35,829 nt of DNA, taken from the NCBI GenBank assembly GCA_002709395.1, contig PAQU01000050.1, positions 23,248 to 59,076 of the forward strand, given 5' to 3'. This document shows, in pieces, positions 16,223 to 26,450 of the stretch. A program made the position numbers and the translations under genes. This stretch comes from Roseibacillus sp. Lineage in GTDB: Bacteria > Verrucomicrobiota > Verrucomicrobiia > Verrucomicrobiales > Akkermansiaceae. Position 1 is the first letter of the stretch; the number at the start of each line of letters is the position of its first letter. The notes under the pieces are model-generated. The model saw nothing but the letters and a program-made list of their open reading frames with translations. It was not told the DNA's origin and searched no databases.

Positions 16223-16902
16223 GGGCAGGTGGGCTCCCGGGATTGGTTGAGGTCTTCAAAATGAATAACCCTGTCAAATGAGTCGAGAAGTTCGACGTCG
16301 TGTGTGGCTACGACCAGCGCCTGCTGGTTTTTGCGTGCAGAGTCTATCATCAGGCGGACCGTCCTGTGCTTATTGGAGGAATCGAGATTTCCGGTGGGTT
16401 CGTCGGCCAGGACCAGGGTTGGACTGGTGCTCAGGGCCCGGCAGATTGCTGCTCTCTGGCGTTCACCATGTGAGAGGCTGGCAGGGAGGATGCTCCAGTA
16501 GCGCTCGATTCCCATTTTTTCAGCGAGCTGCTTTGCGGTTGACTCAAGGGAAGCCCGGTCGTTCCTGAGCCCAAGGTGAAGTGGCAGGAGGATATTGTCG
16601 CCAACAGAGAGATGCTCAACCAGTTCGAATTCCTGGAAGATCAGACCCATGCGGGAGAGTCGGAAGGCTGCGGAGCGAGTCGGGCGCAGGGAGTTCAGCT
16701 CTACGCCATCTACCTCGATACGTCCTTGTTCTGGCTGGAGGATTCCGGCAATGAGGTTGAGAAAGGTTGTCTTGCCACAGCCACTTGGCCCCACGATGGC
16801 AACGGTCTGCCCCGGGTTGCATGTAAATTCCTCTATGCGCATGCGGTAAGGACTACGCGGATAGGAGAACTCGACTTTCTCGACCTGGAGCAGGGGCTTC
16901 AT
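16219..16902 (-). CDS. ABC transporter ATP-binding protein, LolD/MacB type
   Basis: A complete 227-residue nucleotide-binding subunit: Walker A GPSGCGKTT, Q-loop MGLIFQEFELVEHLSVGDN, signature LSHGERQRAAICRAL, Walker B LVLADEPTGNLD, H-loop VATHD. NLDSSN after Walker B and NILLPL near the Q-loop are typical of the LolD/MacB/FtsE class, which matches the FtsX-type permease next to it. In the signature, LSHGE replaces LSGGE/Q, a known mild variant. It overlaps both neighbours by four bases (ATGA at 16899-16902 and at 16219-16222), indicating coupled translation. It should energise the permease from the cytoplasmic face. Confidence 0.93.
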   Translation of the reverse strand: MKPLLQVEKVEFSYPRSPYRMRIEEFTCNPGQTVAIVGPSGCGKTTFLNLIAGILQPEQGRIEVDGVELNSLRPTRSAAFRLSRMGLIFQEFELVEHLSVGDNILLPLHLGLRNDRASLESTAKQLAEKMGIERYWSILPASLSHGERQRAAICRALSTSPTLVLADEPTGNLDSSNKHRTVRLMIDSARKNQQALVVATHDVELLDSFDRVIHFEDLNQSREPTCP

Positions 16903-18170
16903 TTTGATTCAGGTGCGGGGGGAGGCACAGGAGCCCTTTGACGATCATGGAGGGTCAGAAGGGTGATCTTCCATTTCTGTTCCACGGGTTCGACCTCGAA
17001 AGAAGCGCGGTAGAGGTTGAGGCGGTCGTGAAAGTGGCCCCAGTGACCAACCCGACCACTCACTTCCCATTCGCAGAGAGCTTGAAAACCCGGCCTCGTC
17101 GGGAGAGGCGAGGACTTGGAGGATTCGATACGAAGATCGTTTACCCGGACTCTTGAGCCGTCGCGCTCCCTGCTTTGAAGGGTTCTTTGGATTTCGAGAA
17201 ATATGGGAGTGAGGGCTTCTCCTCCTGCTACCTTATCCAGTTCTTCATACTGCTGATCGCGATTCTGATAGTTGAAGGAGTGGTATACTCCCCTCAAAAG
17301 AGGATCCAGAATACGGGCTGCTGCGGCATCGCTGATGCTGATTGAGGATGTTTTTCCGCGGAGCGGAATACCAACCCCCTTGAATACGATCGCTGCAGGA
17401 AGAATGAGGCCGATAAGGGTGAGGCGGATGACCAGGTTTTCTTTTGCCCGGAAGATGATGAACCCTGCAGGGAAGATAATAATAATCAGGGCAAGGCTGA
17501 GCCATGGAATCCTGAACGGTTCTGCTGCCGTAAGAGCAGGGAGAGGTGGGGGAGTTGGTGGAGAGTTGCGAGCGCCGGAGCGATACCTGCCCCGGATGTT
17601 AAGGGTGGGATTGAATTTTGTCAGGTTGAAGTTACGCGTGCCTCCGGCATCAGCCACCTTGACAGTGACAAAGGGCGAGTTTTCGGGCAAGAGGTCCCAG
17701 AATACCTGAAGAGCCTGGCGAGGATCGAAGTTAGGTGTAGCGTAGATAGCGCTGATTCTGATGTCTCGTGCGGTAACTGTTGCGTCATGGTCGATGATGG
17801 AGAATTCAGTGGCGTCCGGTTCAATGAAGTGAATCCGGTCCAAGGTGAAAACCAGAGGCTCGTCCTGTATGGTGACAGGACATTTTCCTGCGAGAAAATT
17901 TCCGATAGTGGTCTTGAGGTCATCCTTCTCCTCGGGTCGGATTTCCGAGTCTGGTTCAAGACCAAGGTCGATCCATTCTTGAAGGGCCAGCGGGCTCACC
18001 AGAAACTCTTTCTCGATCTGCCATGCATCAAGATAGAGCGCTCCGCTCAATGCGGCCGGAGCAGCGCCCTGCTCCTGGCCTGGTGTTGAAACAGTTCCCG
18101 AGATCGCGATCACAAGGATGACTGCGACCTGGCGGGCGATGAGAATGGGGTTAGGTAGCGGTGCAAGCAT
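16899..18170 (-). CDS. Exported membrane protein with GHWGHFH motif, first gene of ABC cluster
   Basis: A 423-residue protein that I cannot assign to a named family. The track ORF extends to 18317, but the first 49 codons are Arg/Ser-rich without a signal; ATG 18170 gives a good signal peptide (ARQVAVILVIAISGTV). Residues ~40-200 form a soluble outer domain (LYLDAWQIEKEFLVSPLALQEW...). A Pro-rich linker leads to two membrane helices (about 222-240 and 248-270). The C-terminal domain (about 280-423) contains WEVSGRVGHWGHFHDRLNLYRA with GHWGHFH at 375-381, a plausible metal site. Four-base overlap with the ATPase gene and its position as first gene imply a role in the same transporter, perhaps as metal acceptor or accessory subunit. 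Confidence 0.7.
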   Translation of the reverse strand: MLAPLPNPILIARQVAVILVIAISGTVSTPGQEQGAAPAALSGALYLDAWQIEKEFLVSPLALQEWIDLGLEPDSEIRPEEKDDLKTTIGNFLAGKCPVTIQDEPLVFTLDRIHFIEPDATEFSIIDHDATVTARDIRISAIYATPNFDPRQALQVFWDLLPENSPFVTVKVADAGGTRNFNLTKFNPTLNIRGRYRSGARNSPPTPPPLPALTAAEPFRIPWLSLALIIIIFPAGFIIFRAKENLVIRLTLIGLILPAAIVFKGVGIPLRGKTSSISISDAAAARILDPLLRGVYHSFNYQNRDQQYEELDKVAGGEALTPIFLEIQRTLQSRERDGSRVRVNDLRIESSKSSPLPTRPGFQALCEWEVSGRVGHWGHFHDRLNLYRASFEVEPVEQKWKITLLTLHDRQRAPVPPPAPESK

Positions 18171-18481
18171 GCCCTCCAAAGCAGGACTCCGGGCGCAGTC
18201 TATGTCGGAGCAGGGAGATGAGCAAGAGTCCCGGGGATAATCCGACGAAGGCCGGTTCCGGGCGTTAGGACCGATGAAAGATCGTCTGCTCTTATCATGA
18301 GAACGGGGCCAGTTCATTTTTCGAGAGAGATCGCTTCGACTTCAGGAAACATCGGTTATTTTAAGAAAGTTTTTGATAATGAGCATGGGAAGGTGCGAAT
18401 TGCGTCCTCTGAAGGGAGTAATTCGGGAGGGTTGGCTTGTAAGAAGGATCTCTGGCTGTCAGATTTTGACAACTCGCAGGT
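18171..18481. other. Divergent intergenic region (311 bases), no gene recognised
   Basis: It lies between the ABC cluster (leftward) and the large haem/WD40 gene (rightward). The only ORFs are the unlikely N-terminal extension of the leftward gene and two short shadows. An A/T-rich patch TTTTTGATAATGAGCATG (18370-18387) contains GATAAT as a possible plus-strand -10 about 95 bases before the rightward gene, and the stretch GATAATGAGCAT resembles half of a Fur-type box. Neither is strong enough to call. No convincing Zur-like palindrome was found. Confidence 0.3.
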
Positions 18482-21400
18482 ATGTTCATGAGACTAATCC
18501 AAGGACCCCTTTCGTTGCTGGTTTTCAGTGCCAGTCTGGCCTTTCCGATTTCTTTAATTTGTAACGCAGAAGAAACTGAGGATTCTGCGGTTCGACCTGT
18601 CAGTTACTGGAATGAAATCCGGCCTCTGATGCAGGCGAGTTGTCAGGGGTGTCACCAGCCCGCCAAGGCCAAGGGGGATTATATTCTAACTGATGTAAAA
18701 CGCCTGATCGCTGGTGGAGAAAGCGGAGAGGCGGTCGTTCTTCCCGGTAAACCTGGAGAGAGTTTTCTGCTTGAGCAGATTACTCCGGACGAAAACGGAA
18801 AAGCTGAGATGCCCCCCCGGGACAAGGCTCTCCATGAGACTGAGATCGCCCTGATCAAGCGCTGGATCGAAGAAGGCGCCGTTGATGATACTCCTGAAAA
18901 TGCCTTCCAGAAATACGACATGGAAAATCCTCCGTTGTATCTGGAGGCCCCGATCGTTACATCCATGGATTACTCGCCTGATGGAAGCCTGCTTGCGGTG
19001 GCAGGATTTCATGAGGTGCTGTTGCATAAGTCTGACGGGAGCGGGTTGGTTGCGCGGCTGGTTGGGCTCTCGGAGCGCATTGAAAGCGTATCTTTTTCTC
19101 CTGATGGCACGATGCTTGCCGTGACCGGTGGTTTGCCCGGTCGAATGGGCGAGGTTCAGGTATGGGATGTCTCGAAGAAGGCCCTGAAGATTTCCGTCCC
19201 GGTAACCTACGATACGCTCTACGGGGCCGCTTGGTCACCGGATAACAAACTGGTGTCCTTCGGGTGCAGTGACAATACCCTGCGGGCGGTTCGTGTTTCG
19301 GATGGCAAGCAGGTGCTTTTCATGGGGGGGCATAATGACTGGGTTCTTGATTCCGTGTTCTCCCGGGACGGGAAGCAGGTGATCAGCGTTGGCCGTGACA
19401 TGACGGCAAAGCACACTGAGGTGGAAACAGAGAGGTTGATTGACAATCTTACCTCGATCACTCCCGGGGAACTGAAAGGGGGTATTGCTGCAGTTGCCGG
19501 ACACCCTTCCAAGGATGAAGTTCTCGTGGGAGGATCCGACGGGCAACCGCAGGTTTTTCGGCTTAAAAGGCAGACGGCTCGAAAGATCGGAGATAACGCC
19601 AATGTGGTTAGAAAGTTTCCGCGTATGCCGGGACGAATCTGGGACCTCGCCTTTAACGGGGATGGTAAGAGGGCTGCAGCAGTAAGCAGTCTCAATGGTG
19701 CGGGAACCATCACGATTTATCATTCCGACTACGATAGCGGCATTCCCGACGACATTAAAAAGATCTTTAACAAGACTCCGAATGGGGCGGAGAAGCAGAA
19801 GCTGGAGGGCTATTGGGCGCGAGAGGTAAAGGTTCTGCATTCCATTGACGTGCCGGATGCAGAAATGTTTTCTCTGGCCTTTGCCCCTGATGGCAAGATT
19901 CTTGCAGCGGCCGGGGCCGACGGCAGCGTTCGCTTCATTGAGGTTGAGACCGGCGAGTTGAAGGGGGAGTTTCTGCCGGTGGAGATCGAGGAAGCCAAGG
20001 TGGCGTCCCAGTCTGAGGGTAAGAAAGAGAAGCCCCTCAACCGGAAAAGGGGGAAGCGTGCGGAGCTTGGTGAGAGAAAGATCCCGGCGAATGAAATCGC
20101 CTCACTTTCCATAGAGCCTTCCGAGATGATCTTCGACAACTCCAACCAGGTTTTTCAGGTCCTGGTTACCGCGCGCCTGAAGGAAGGAGGCGTTGTTGAT
20201 GTGACCCGCCAGGTGATTCCGGAGGAAGCGGGAGGTATCGTTGAGATCAGTGCCCGGGGACGGATTCAGCCTGTCAGGGATGGGAATGGCGTTCTTTCGG
20301 TCAGGATCGGAGACAACAGGGCTGAGGCGAAGGTGGTCGTAAGGAACCTGAGTAAGCAATATATCCCGGATTACGTACGTGACGTTAAGCCGGTGATCAG
20401 TCGAATGGGGTGCGATGCAGGCACCTGTCACGGTGCCAAGGACGGGAAAAATGGATTCAAACTTTCACTGCGCGGCTACGATCCGCTCTTTGATGTCCGG
20501 GCCTTTACAGATGATATTTCTGGTCGTCGCGTTAATTACGCATCCCCTGATGACAGCCTGATGCTTTTGAAGGCGACTGGAGCGGTCCCCCACGAAGGGC
20601 AGCAGGTGACTGAGCCCGACTCGGAATATTACCGGATTATCCGGGACTGGATCCTGAGTGGTTCCGATCTCTCCGATCCCAAGCCTGTTGTGAAGTCCAT
20701 TGAGGTATCCCCGAAAAACCCGGTGATCCAGGAGGTGGGAGGGCAGCAGCAGATCCGGGTAGTGGCTACCTATGCAGATGGCTCAAAGCGTGATGTGACT
20801 CGTGAGTCTTTTCTGGAGAGTGCCAACCAGGATGTTGCTATTCATGATGACTATGGATTGATGACTACCCTGCGCAGGGGTGAGGCTCCCGTCCTCGCTC
20901 GTTATGAGGGTGCCTATGCGGCGACAACGCTTACTGTAATGGGAGACCGTAGAGGGTTTGAATGGGTGGAACAGCCATCCTGGGGTGAAATCGATAAATT
21001 GGTCGCGGCGAAATGGGAGCGAATGAAGATTCTTCCCAGTGATCTCTGCAGCGATGAAGAATTTTTCCGGCGGGTATACCTCGATTTGACCGGTTTGCCG
21101 CCGAAACCACTTCAATTGAAATTATTCATGGCAGACCCGACCGATTCGAAGACCAAGCGGGAGGAAGTGATTGATGATCTCATAGGGTCGCCCGAATTCG
21201 TTCAGCACTGGACAAACAAGTGGGCTGACATGCTGATGGTGAACAGCAAGTTCCTGGGAGGAGAAGGAGCCAAGATCTATCGCGAGTGGATCCGGAAGGA
21301 AGTGGAAGGAAATACGCCGTATGACGTCTTTGTCAGGAAGATTCTTACCGCCACGGGATCGAACAAGGAGAACCCTCCGGCATCCTACTTCAAGATTCAC

Positions 21401-23608
21401 CGGACACCCGACCTCCTTATGGAGAATACCACCCATCTTTTCCTTGCGACTCGATTCAACTGCAACAAGTGCCACGACCATCCCTTTGAAAGGTGGACTC
21501 AGGACCAGTATTATGAGGTGGCAGCCTACTTTTCCCGGATCAAGCTCGAGAGAGATGGGAAGAATGCACCCAAGCAGAATATTGGAGGCACGGCGGTAGA
21601 GGGAGCCAAGCCACTTTACGAAGTTACGAAGGATGTAGGTGAAGGAGAGATGAAGCATGAACGCACCGGAAAGGTGACCCCTCCAGGGTTTCCTTACCTG
21701 GTGAAGCACGACAAGCCCCGGGCAACGCCGGAGAAGGGTGTTACCCGCCGGGAAGAACTGGCAGCCTGGATTACGGCAGGCGACAATCAGTTCTTTGGTC
21801 GCAGTTATGCGAACAGGGTCTGGGGCTACCTTCTAGGAACCGGGGTGATCGAACCACTCGATGACATCAGGGCTGGCAATCCACCCTCTAACCCGGAACT
21901 CCTCGATTATCTGACTAAGACGTTCGTGGAAGGAGGTTTCGATGTGAGAAAGCTGATAGCGGAAATCTGCAAGTCCAGGACATACCAGCTATCCCTCGCT
22001 ACCAATAAATGGAACGAAGATGATCAGATCAACTTTTCGCATGCGCAGGCGCGCCGACTTCCAGCGGAAGTCCTGTATGATGCAGTTTATGCGGTTACTG
22101 GTTCCGTGCCGAAGTTGCAGGCAAACCAGATCGATGCCAAGCAGGATACGAAGACGGGATTGCTGGCCACTCTGGGCCGGCCAACCCGGGAGAGTGCCTG
22201 TGAATGTGACCGGGCTAATGATGTTCAGCTCAGTGGGATCATGGCTCTGCTGAGTGGCCCTGATATTGCCGATGCGATTGCTGATCCAAAAAATGCGATA
22301 GCCAAGCTGGTTTCGGAGAAGAAGGACGATGCGAAGCTTATCAGGGAAATTTACCTCCGGGTTCTCAATCGTGAGCCACGCGAGGCAGAGATTGAGGTGG
22401 TAAAGGAAAGCTGGACCATGATCCAGCGTGATCACGAGGCGATGGCAACTGAGTTGGCTAATCTTGAAAAAGAATTGGAGCCCGCGCGCAAGGAGCGTGA
22501 GGCCAAGCGGGATGCGGGTATCGCCAAGGCGAGAAAGGATATCGGCGATTACCAGGGCCAGCACGATGCCGAGCGCAAAAGGCTTGAAGAGGAGCGCCAG
22601 AAGAAAATTGATGCAACGAAGAATGCCGTTGCCGAATACGGCGCCAGTCTCCCCGCCAAGGTCGAGGAATTCGCTTCCAAGACGAAGGTGGGAGAGATTC
22701 CTACAAGGTGGCATCTCATGAATCCGTCTTCGGCTTCAGCCACGGACAAGTCGAAGGTTGAGATTCTACCAGATGGTTCGGTCCGGGGAAGCGGCGGAGA
22801 GCGGGCTTTTGATTACCTGGTCTCGCTTGATACAAAGTTGAAGAATATTACAGGGATTATGATCGAGGTAGTGCCTGATCTTGGATTCAAGGGCGGGCCG
22901 GGCCTTAGCAAGGACGGAAATATGGTGATTACCGAGGTGCAGGCCCGGTGGCAGGGGAAGGGAGAGGGAGACAAGGAAATGCCAATTGGCTTTGCTGACG
23001 CGAAAGCCACGTTCACCCAGAAGGACTTTGACGTGAAGCGCACCTTTGACGGAAATCTGGATGGAGGAAACAAGGGATGGGCGTTGGCCGGGACGAATTA
23101 CAAGGTGCCACAACGTGCGGCCTACCGGGTCAAGGATCTGATCGAGGGGAATTCGGAGCAGGGGGTGAAACTCACGGTTGGAATTCTCTGTCGCTTCAAG
23201 AGCCACCCCTTAGGGCGTTTCCGTGTTTATGTTACCACGGACTCTGATCCTCTGCATTTTGGAATACCCGCGCATGTGGTGGATGCCTTCGGCAAGGCCG
23301 CGGGGGCGCGGAGCGAAACAGAGCAAAAGGGATTGGTGGACTGGATCGCGGAAGCGGATGTCGAATACCAGAACCGTCGCTGGGCTGCAAAGGGGCCATT
23401 CCCTGCGATTCCGGCCGATAAAAAGATGGAAGAGCTCCAAAAAGCCCTGAAATACGCGGAAATCCCGATTGAGGAGGATCCTCGACTTATAAGGTTCCGC
23501 AAGGACGTGGAGATGAGCGCCCGCCAGGCCAAGAATCCACGATTGACCGCTGCCCAGGATCTCACTTGGGCATTGATTAATAACCCTGCTTTCCTGTTTA
23601 ATCACTAA
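18482..23608 (+). CDS. Giant secreted PSC1-WD40-DUF1549-DUF1553 haem protein
   Basis: A 1708-residue protein with a Sec signal ([27 protein letters not shown]); ATG 18488 is an alternative start. Domain order: PSC1 with haem motif CQGCH (54-58); WD40 blades (about 160-500); Lys/Arg-rich linker; Ig-like/BIG2-like strand region (about 540-620); CDAGTCHG (644, CX4CH, typical of this family); second BIG2-like region (about 738-820); DUF1549 (about 833-1025) with [11 protein letters not shown] (haem motif at 994); DUF1553 from about 1088. DUF1553 is interrupted at ~1310-1640 by a coiled coil ([19 protein letters not shown]) and a beta-rich domain ([11 protein letters not shown]), then ends with the usual [16 protein letters not shown]. 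The family is a PVC hallmark, presumed periplasmic and linked to polymer use or electron transfer; the exact function is unknown. It is co-directional with the DUF1501 gene, 46 bases away. Confidence 0.92.
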   Translation: MFMRLIQGPLSLLVFSASLAFPISLICNAEETEDSAVRPVSYWNEIRPLMQASCQGCHQPAKAKGDYILTDVKRLIAGGESGEAVVLPGKPGESFLLEQITPDENGKAEMPPRDKALHETEIALIKRWIEEGAVDDTPENAFQKYDMENPPLYLEAPIVTSMDYSPDGSLLAVAGFHEVLLHKSDGSGLVARLVGLSERIESVSFSPDGTMLAVTGGLPGRMGEVQVWDVSKKALKISVPVTYDTLYGAAWSPDNKLVSFGCSDNTLRAVRVSDGKQVLFMGGHNDWVLDSVFSRDGKQVISVGRDMTAKHTEVETERLIDNLTSITPGELKGGIAAVAGHPSKDEVLVGGSDGQPQVFRLKRQTARKIGDNANVVRKFPRMPGRIWDLAFNGDGKRAAAVSSLNGAGTITIYHSDYDSGIPDDIKKIFNKTPNGAEKQKLEGYWAREVKVLHSIDVPDAEMFSLAFAPDGKILAAAGADGSVRFIEVETGELKGEFLPVEIEEAKVASQSEGKKEKPLNRKRGKRAELGERKIPANEIASLSIEPSEMIFDNSNQVFQVLVTARLKEGGVVDVTRQVIPEEAGGIVEISARGRIQPVRDGNGVLSVRIGDNRAEAKVVVRNLSKQYIPDYVRDVKPVISRMGCDAGTCHGAKDGKNGFKLSLRGYDPLFDVRAFTDDISGRRVNYASPDDSLMLLKATGAVPHEGQQVTEPDSEYYRIIRDWILSGSDLSDPKPVVKSIEVSPKNPVIQEVGGQQQIRVVATYADGSKRDVTRESFLESANQDVAIHDDYGLMTTLRRGEAPVLARYEGAYAATTLTVMGDRRGFEWVEQPSWGEIDKLVAAKWERMKILPSDLCSDEEFFRRVYLDLTGLPPKPLQLKLFMADPTDSKTKREEVIDDLIGSPEFVQHWTNKWADMLMVNSKFLGGEGAKIYREWIRKEVEGNTPYDVFVRKILTATGSNKENPPASYFKIHRTPDLLMENTTHLFLATRFNCNKCHDHPFERWTQDQYYEVAAYFSRIKLERDGKNAPKQNIGGTAVEGAKPLYEVTKDVGEGEMKHERTGKVTPPGFPYLVKHDKPRATPEKGVTRREELAAWITAGDNQFFGRSYANRVWGYLLGTGVIEPLDDIRAGNPPSNPELLDYLTKTFVEGGFDVRKLIAEICKSRTYQLSLATNKWNEDDQINFSHAQARRLPAEVLYDAVYAVTGSVPKLQANQIDAKQDTKTGLLATLGRPTRESACECDRANDVQLSGIMALLSGPDIADAIADPKNAIAKLVSEKKDDAKLIREIYLRVLNREPREAEIEVVKESWTMIQRDHEAMATELANLEKELEPARKEREAKRDAGIAKARKDIGDYQGQHDAERKRLEEERQKKIDATKNAVAEYGASLPAKVEEFASKTKVGEIPTRWHLMNPSSASATDKSKVEILPDGSVRGSGGERAFDYLVSLDTKLKNITGIMIEVVPDLGFKGGPGLSKDGNMVITEVQARWQGKGEGDKEMPIGFADAKATFTQKDFDVKRTFDGNLDGGNKGWALAGTNYKVPQRAAYRVKDLIEGNSEQGVKLTVGILCRFKSHPLGRFRVYVTTDSDPLHFGIPAHVVDAFGKAAGARSETEQKGLVDWIAEADVEYQNRRWAAKGPFPAIPADKKMEELQKALKYAEIPIEEDPRLIRFRKDVEMSARQAKNPRLTAAQDLTWALINNPAFLFNH

Positions 23609-23654
23609 ATCAACCCATGCGGGTCCTCTATGTCCCGCGCTACCTGAAATAATT

Positions 23655-25124
23655 ATGTTCCGTATCAAAGGCGCAAAGGGTCGCGATCTCTGCGATTCTC
23701 ATCTGGGGCACACCCGTCGTGATTTTCTCCGAGTGGGAGGGGCCGGCATGATGGGGATGACCCTGAATAACATTCTAGCTGCTCAGGATCAGTCGGCAGA
23801 GAGTCCACATGCGGGCAAGGATGGTTGGGGTAAGGCCAAGAGTGTGATCCTGCTTTACCTGCAGGGTGGGCCGAGTCATCTCGATCTGTGGGACCCCAAG
23901 GAAAACGTGCCTGACAAGATCCGGTCTGCGTTCAAGACCATTCCTACCCAGATCCCGGGTATCCATTTCACCGAGATCCTTCCCAAGCTCGCGAAGGTGA
24001 ACGACAAGTTTACGACGATCCGCTCGATGAGTTATACCCCGAATGGTCTTTTTAACCATACGGCGGCAATCTACCAGATCATGACGGGCTATACTACGGA
24101 CAAGGTCAGCCCGTCCGGGCAGCTTGAGCCGCCTTCGCCCAAGGATTTCCCCAATTTCGGATCAAACATCATCCGGATCAAGCCAACGGATGAACCGATG
24201 CTTCCGTTTGTCATGCTGCCGCGACCTCTGCAGGAAAGCAATGTGGTAGGAAAGGGGGGCACTGCCGGATTTCTCGGAAAGGCCTACGATCCCTATTACC
24301 TGTATCCTCCGGGGGATGACATGAAGATGAACAAGATGGACGGCATCAACGTGGAAGATCTCCAACTCCGCCCTGAGGTCTTCTCCACGCGTCTGCGTCG
24401 AAGAGCCAAGCTTCGTCAGACGATTGAGGATCAGATGCCGGCCCTCGAGAAGGCAGTGGAAAAGTTCAACCTGGATAATTACTACGAGCAGGCCCTCAAC
24501 CTGATCGTATCGGGTAAGGCCCGGGAAGCCTTTGATCTCGAAATGGAGAGCGATGGGTTACGTGACCGGTATGGACGGAATACCTTCGGGCAGAGTTGCC
24601 TGCTGGCCCGTCGTCTGGTGGAGGCGGGTACCCGCGTGGTGGAGGTGGTGTGGCCAAAGGTAGCCAACTCGGATAATCATTCATGGGATCATCACAAGGA
24701 TCTCAGTAAACGAATGAAGAATCAGTCTGGTCCCATGCTCGACGGTGGCCTCGCTACACTTTTTGAAGACCTCGATGAACGTGGCATGCTCGATGAAACC
24801 CTTGTTGTTGCGATCGGGGAATTTGGACGTGCTCCCGAGAAGGGGGTCAGCACCTCAGGAAATGGAAACAGTGCGGATGGGCGGGATCACTGGCCCTACT
24901 GCTACACTTCCGTCATTGGGGGCGCGGGAATCAAGCGTGGATATGTTCATGGCAAGTCTGACAAGACAGGTTCAGCGCCAGTGGAACTCCCGGTGCACCC
25001 GAGTGAGGTTCTCGCCACGATCTACCACAGCGTGGGAATCGAGCCGGAAACGATTGTCTACAATCATCTCAATCAGCCTCGCGAACTGGTCAAGGCACAG
25101 GCAGTTGAGAAGCTCTTTGCCTAA
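23655..25124 (+). CDS. Tat-exported DUF1501 (sulfatase-fold-like) protein
   Basis: A 489-residue protein. The N-terminus carries a twin-arginine signal ([25 protein letters not shown]). Family landmarks of DUF1501 are [128 protein letters not shown] and the C-terminal [19 protein letters not shown]. The fold belongs to the alkaline phosphatase/sulfatase superfamily, but the sulfatase Cys/Ser-x-Pro-x-Arg motif is absent. Pairing with a DUF1549/DUF1553 protein directly upstream is the standard arrangement in Planctomycetota and Verrucomicrobiota, so the two products probably act together in the periplasm. The Tat route suggests export in folded form, perhaps with a metal cofactor. Confidence 0.93.
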   Translation: MFRIKGAKGRDLCDSHLGHTRRDFLRVGGAGMMGMTLNNILAAQDQSAESPHAGKDGWGKAKSVILLYLQGGPSHLDLWDPKENVPDKIRSAFKTIPTQIPGIHFTEILPKLAKVNDKFTTIRSMSYTPNGLFNHTAAIYQIMTGYTTDKVSPSGQLEPPSPKDFPNFGSNIIRIKPTDEPMLPFVMLPRPLQESNVVGKGGTAGFLGKAYDPYYLYPPGDDMKMNKMDGINVEDLQLRPEVFSTRLRRRAKLRQTIEDQMPALEKAVEKFNLDNYYEQALNLIVSGKAREAFDLEMESDGLRDRYGRNTFGQSCLLARRLVEAGTRVVEVVWPKVANSDNHSWDHHKDLSKRMKNQSGPMLDGGLATLFEDLDERGMLDETLVVAIGEFGRAPEKGVSTSGNGNSADGRDHWPYCYTSVIGGAGIKRGYVHGKSDKTGSAPVELPVHPSEVLATIYHSVGIEPETIVYNHLNQPRELVKAQAVEKLFA

Positions 25125-25227
25125 GGCAGTCGAGCAGAAGGCCGCTTAGGATTTTTCCTGAGGTCCGCCCAGCGGATCTGTCTTGGAGCAGTGGAGCATG
25201 GCTTCGCTCTGAAATCCTTTCGGTAAG

Positions 25228-26280
25228 TCACTGGTTGATCGCAGTCGGGAGCGCCTGAGCAGCCTGTTCAAAAGCGGCTGAAACAGCGGATTCAGATGCA
25301 TCCAGCAAGGCCACCGGTTCGCCTTCGTCACATCGGCGCCGGGTTTCAGGATCAATGGGAATCTGGGCAAGAAGGGGAACGTCGAGTTGGGCCGCTTCGC
25401 GTTGGCCGCCACCTTCACCAAAGAGATGATATCTGGTTCCCTGGTTGCATTCAAACCAGGACATATTCTCGATCAGGCCGAGAATCCTGACATTAACCTT
25501 GGCGAACATGCTGATTGCCTTGCGGGCATCAATAAGGGCTACTTCCTGAGGTGTGGTAACCACAACGGCGCCATCAACGGCGATGGTCTGAACGATCGTG
25601 AGTTGAATATCTCCTGTGCCGGGGGGAAGGTCGAGGATGAGGACATCCAGGTCACCCCAGGCGACCTCCTGAAGAAACTGCTGGGTGTAACGGGTGGCAA
25701 GGGGGCCTCTTACAATAACAGGGGAACTGTCTCCGAGGAGAAATCCCATCGACATCAATTTAATTCCATGAGCTTCAATGGGCACAATGCGCTCTCTTGA
25801 GTCGGCCACGGGTTGCTGATCGGTCGCTCCGAACATGAGCGCAATGGAGGGCCCGTAGAGATCGCAGTCACATAGCCCCACCTTCAGCCCCTGCTTGGAG
25901 AGGGAGATGGCCAGATTTGAAGACACGGTGGATTTGCCCACCCCGCCTTTGCCCGAGGCGACCGCGATGATGCGCTTTACACCTGCGATGGATTGTTTGC
26001 CTCCCACGCCACCGGGGGTATTGGCTCCACCGGGAGGGTCTTGGACATCGATGGTGATCTGGACCTTTTCAGGGCCGCCAGCTATTTCATCGAGGGCCTC
26101 GTGGCATTCATTGAATATCTTTTCCGGAATCTTCGGGTCCCGGGTCTGAACCTGGATGCCGATCGAAATGACACCACTTTCCACCCTTATAGATCTCACC
26201 AGACCGAATGACACAATATCGCGGGAGAATCCCGGATACCTGACGGCGGAGAGAGCATTGCGAATGGTATCTTCGTTCAT
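25228..26280 (-). CDS. Mrp/ApbC-type P-loop ATPase (Fe-S carrier) lacking second cluster Cys
   Basis: A 350-residue Mrp/NBP35 family protein. Residues 1-75 are a MIP18/DUF59 domain, followed by a Gly/Pro-rich linker. The ATPase core (about 100-340) shows the deviant Walker A ASGKGGVGKSTVSSNLA, CDLYGPS, VIVRGPLATRYTQQFLQEVAWGDLDVLILDLPPGTGD and VTTPQEVALIDARKAI. The family carries and transfers Fe-S clusters through a CxxC motif after ENMSxF; here the sequence reads ENMSWFECNQGTRYHLFG, with one Cys only and one residue shorter than usual. Cluster binding may therefore be altered. It starts at ATG 26280 and is co-directional with rpoN, 170 bases away, so co-transcription is uncertain. Confidence 0.93.
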   Translation of the reverse strand: MNEDTIRNALSAVRYPGFSRDIVSFGLVRSIRVESGVISIGIQVQTRDPKIPEKIFNECHEALDEIAGGPEKVQITIDVQDPPGGANTPGGVGGKQSIAGVKRIIAVASGKGGVGKSTVSSNLAISLSKQGLKVGLCDCDLYGPSIALMFGATDQQPVADSRERIVPIEAHGIKLMSMGFLLGDSSPVIVRGPLATRYTQQFLQEVAWGDLDVLILDLPPGTGDIQLTIVQTIAVDGAVVVTTPQEVALIDARKAISMFAKVNVRILGLIENMSWFECNQGTRYHLFGEGGGQREAAQLDVPLLAQIPIDPETRRRCDEGEPVALLDASESAVSAAFEQAAQALPTAINQ

Positions 26281-26450
26281 GTTCAGGTGTGATGGTTTTT
26301 CGTCCCGGGAGTGCTAGTTGTCAAATACTCCATGTATGCAGGTGTCATAACCATGCTGCCTCCGACCGGGGAATACTCACAAAGAAGGAAGAATGAGATG
26401 CTTGCGAGGGATCAGAGGCAGATCTCGGAGGGGGCGGGGGCCTTGAGCCA
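26281..26450. other. Intergenic region between rpoN and mrp-like gene
   Basis: 170 bases on the way from rpoN to the Mrp-type gene. A minus-strand TTGACA (26319-26324) could be the -35 of a separate promoter, but the -10 expected ~17 bases on reads GAAAAA. No convincing terminator follows rpoN. Confidence 0.2.

Noticed and set aside
18171-18317. N-terminal 49-codon extension of the membrane protein in the ABC cluster
   Set aside because: Arg/Ser/Pro-rich sequence that would bury the signal peptide; ATG 18170 is the better start.
25145-25162. CTTAGGA-TTTT-TCCTGAG hairpin after the DUF1501 gene
   Set aside because: The T-run is in the loop, not after the stem, so it lacks the form of an intrinsic terminator.
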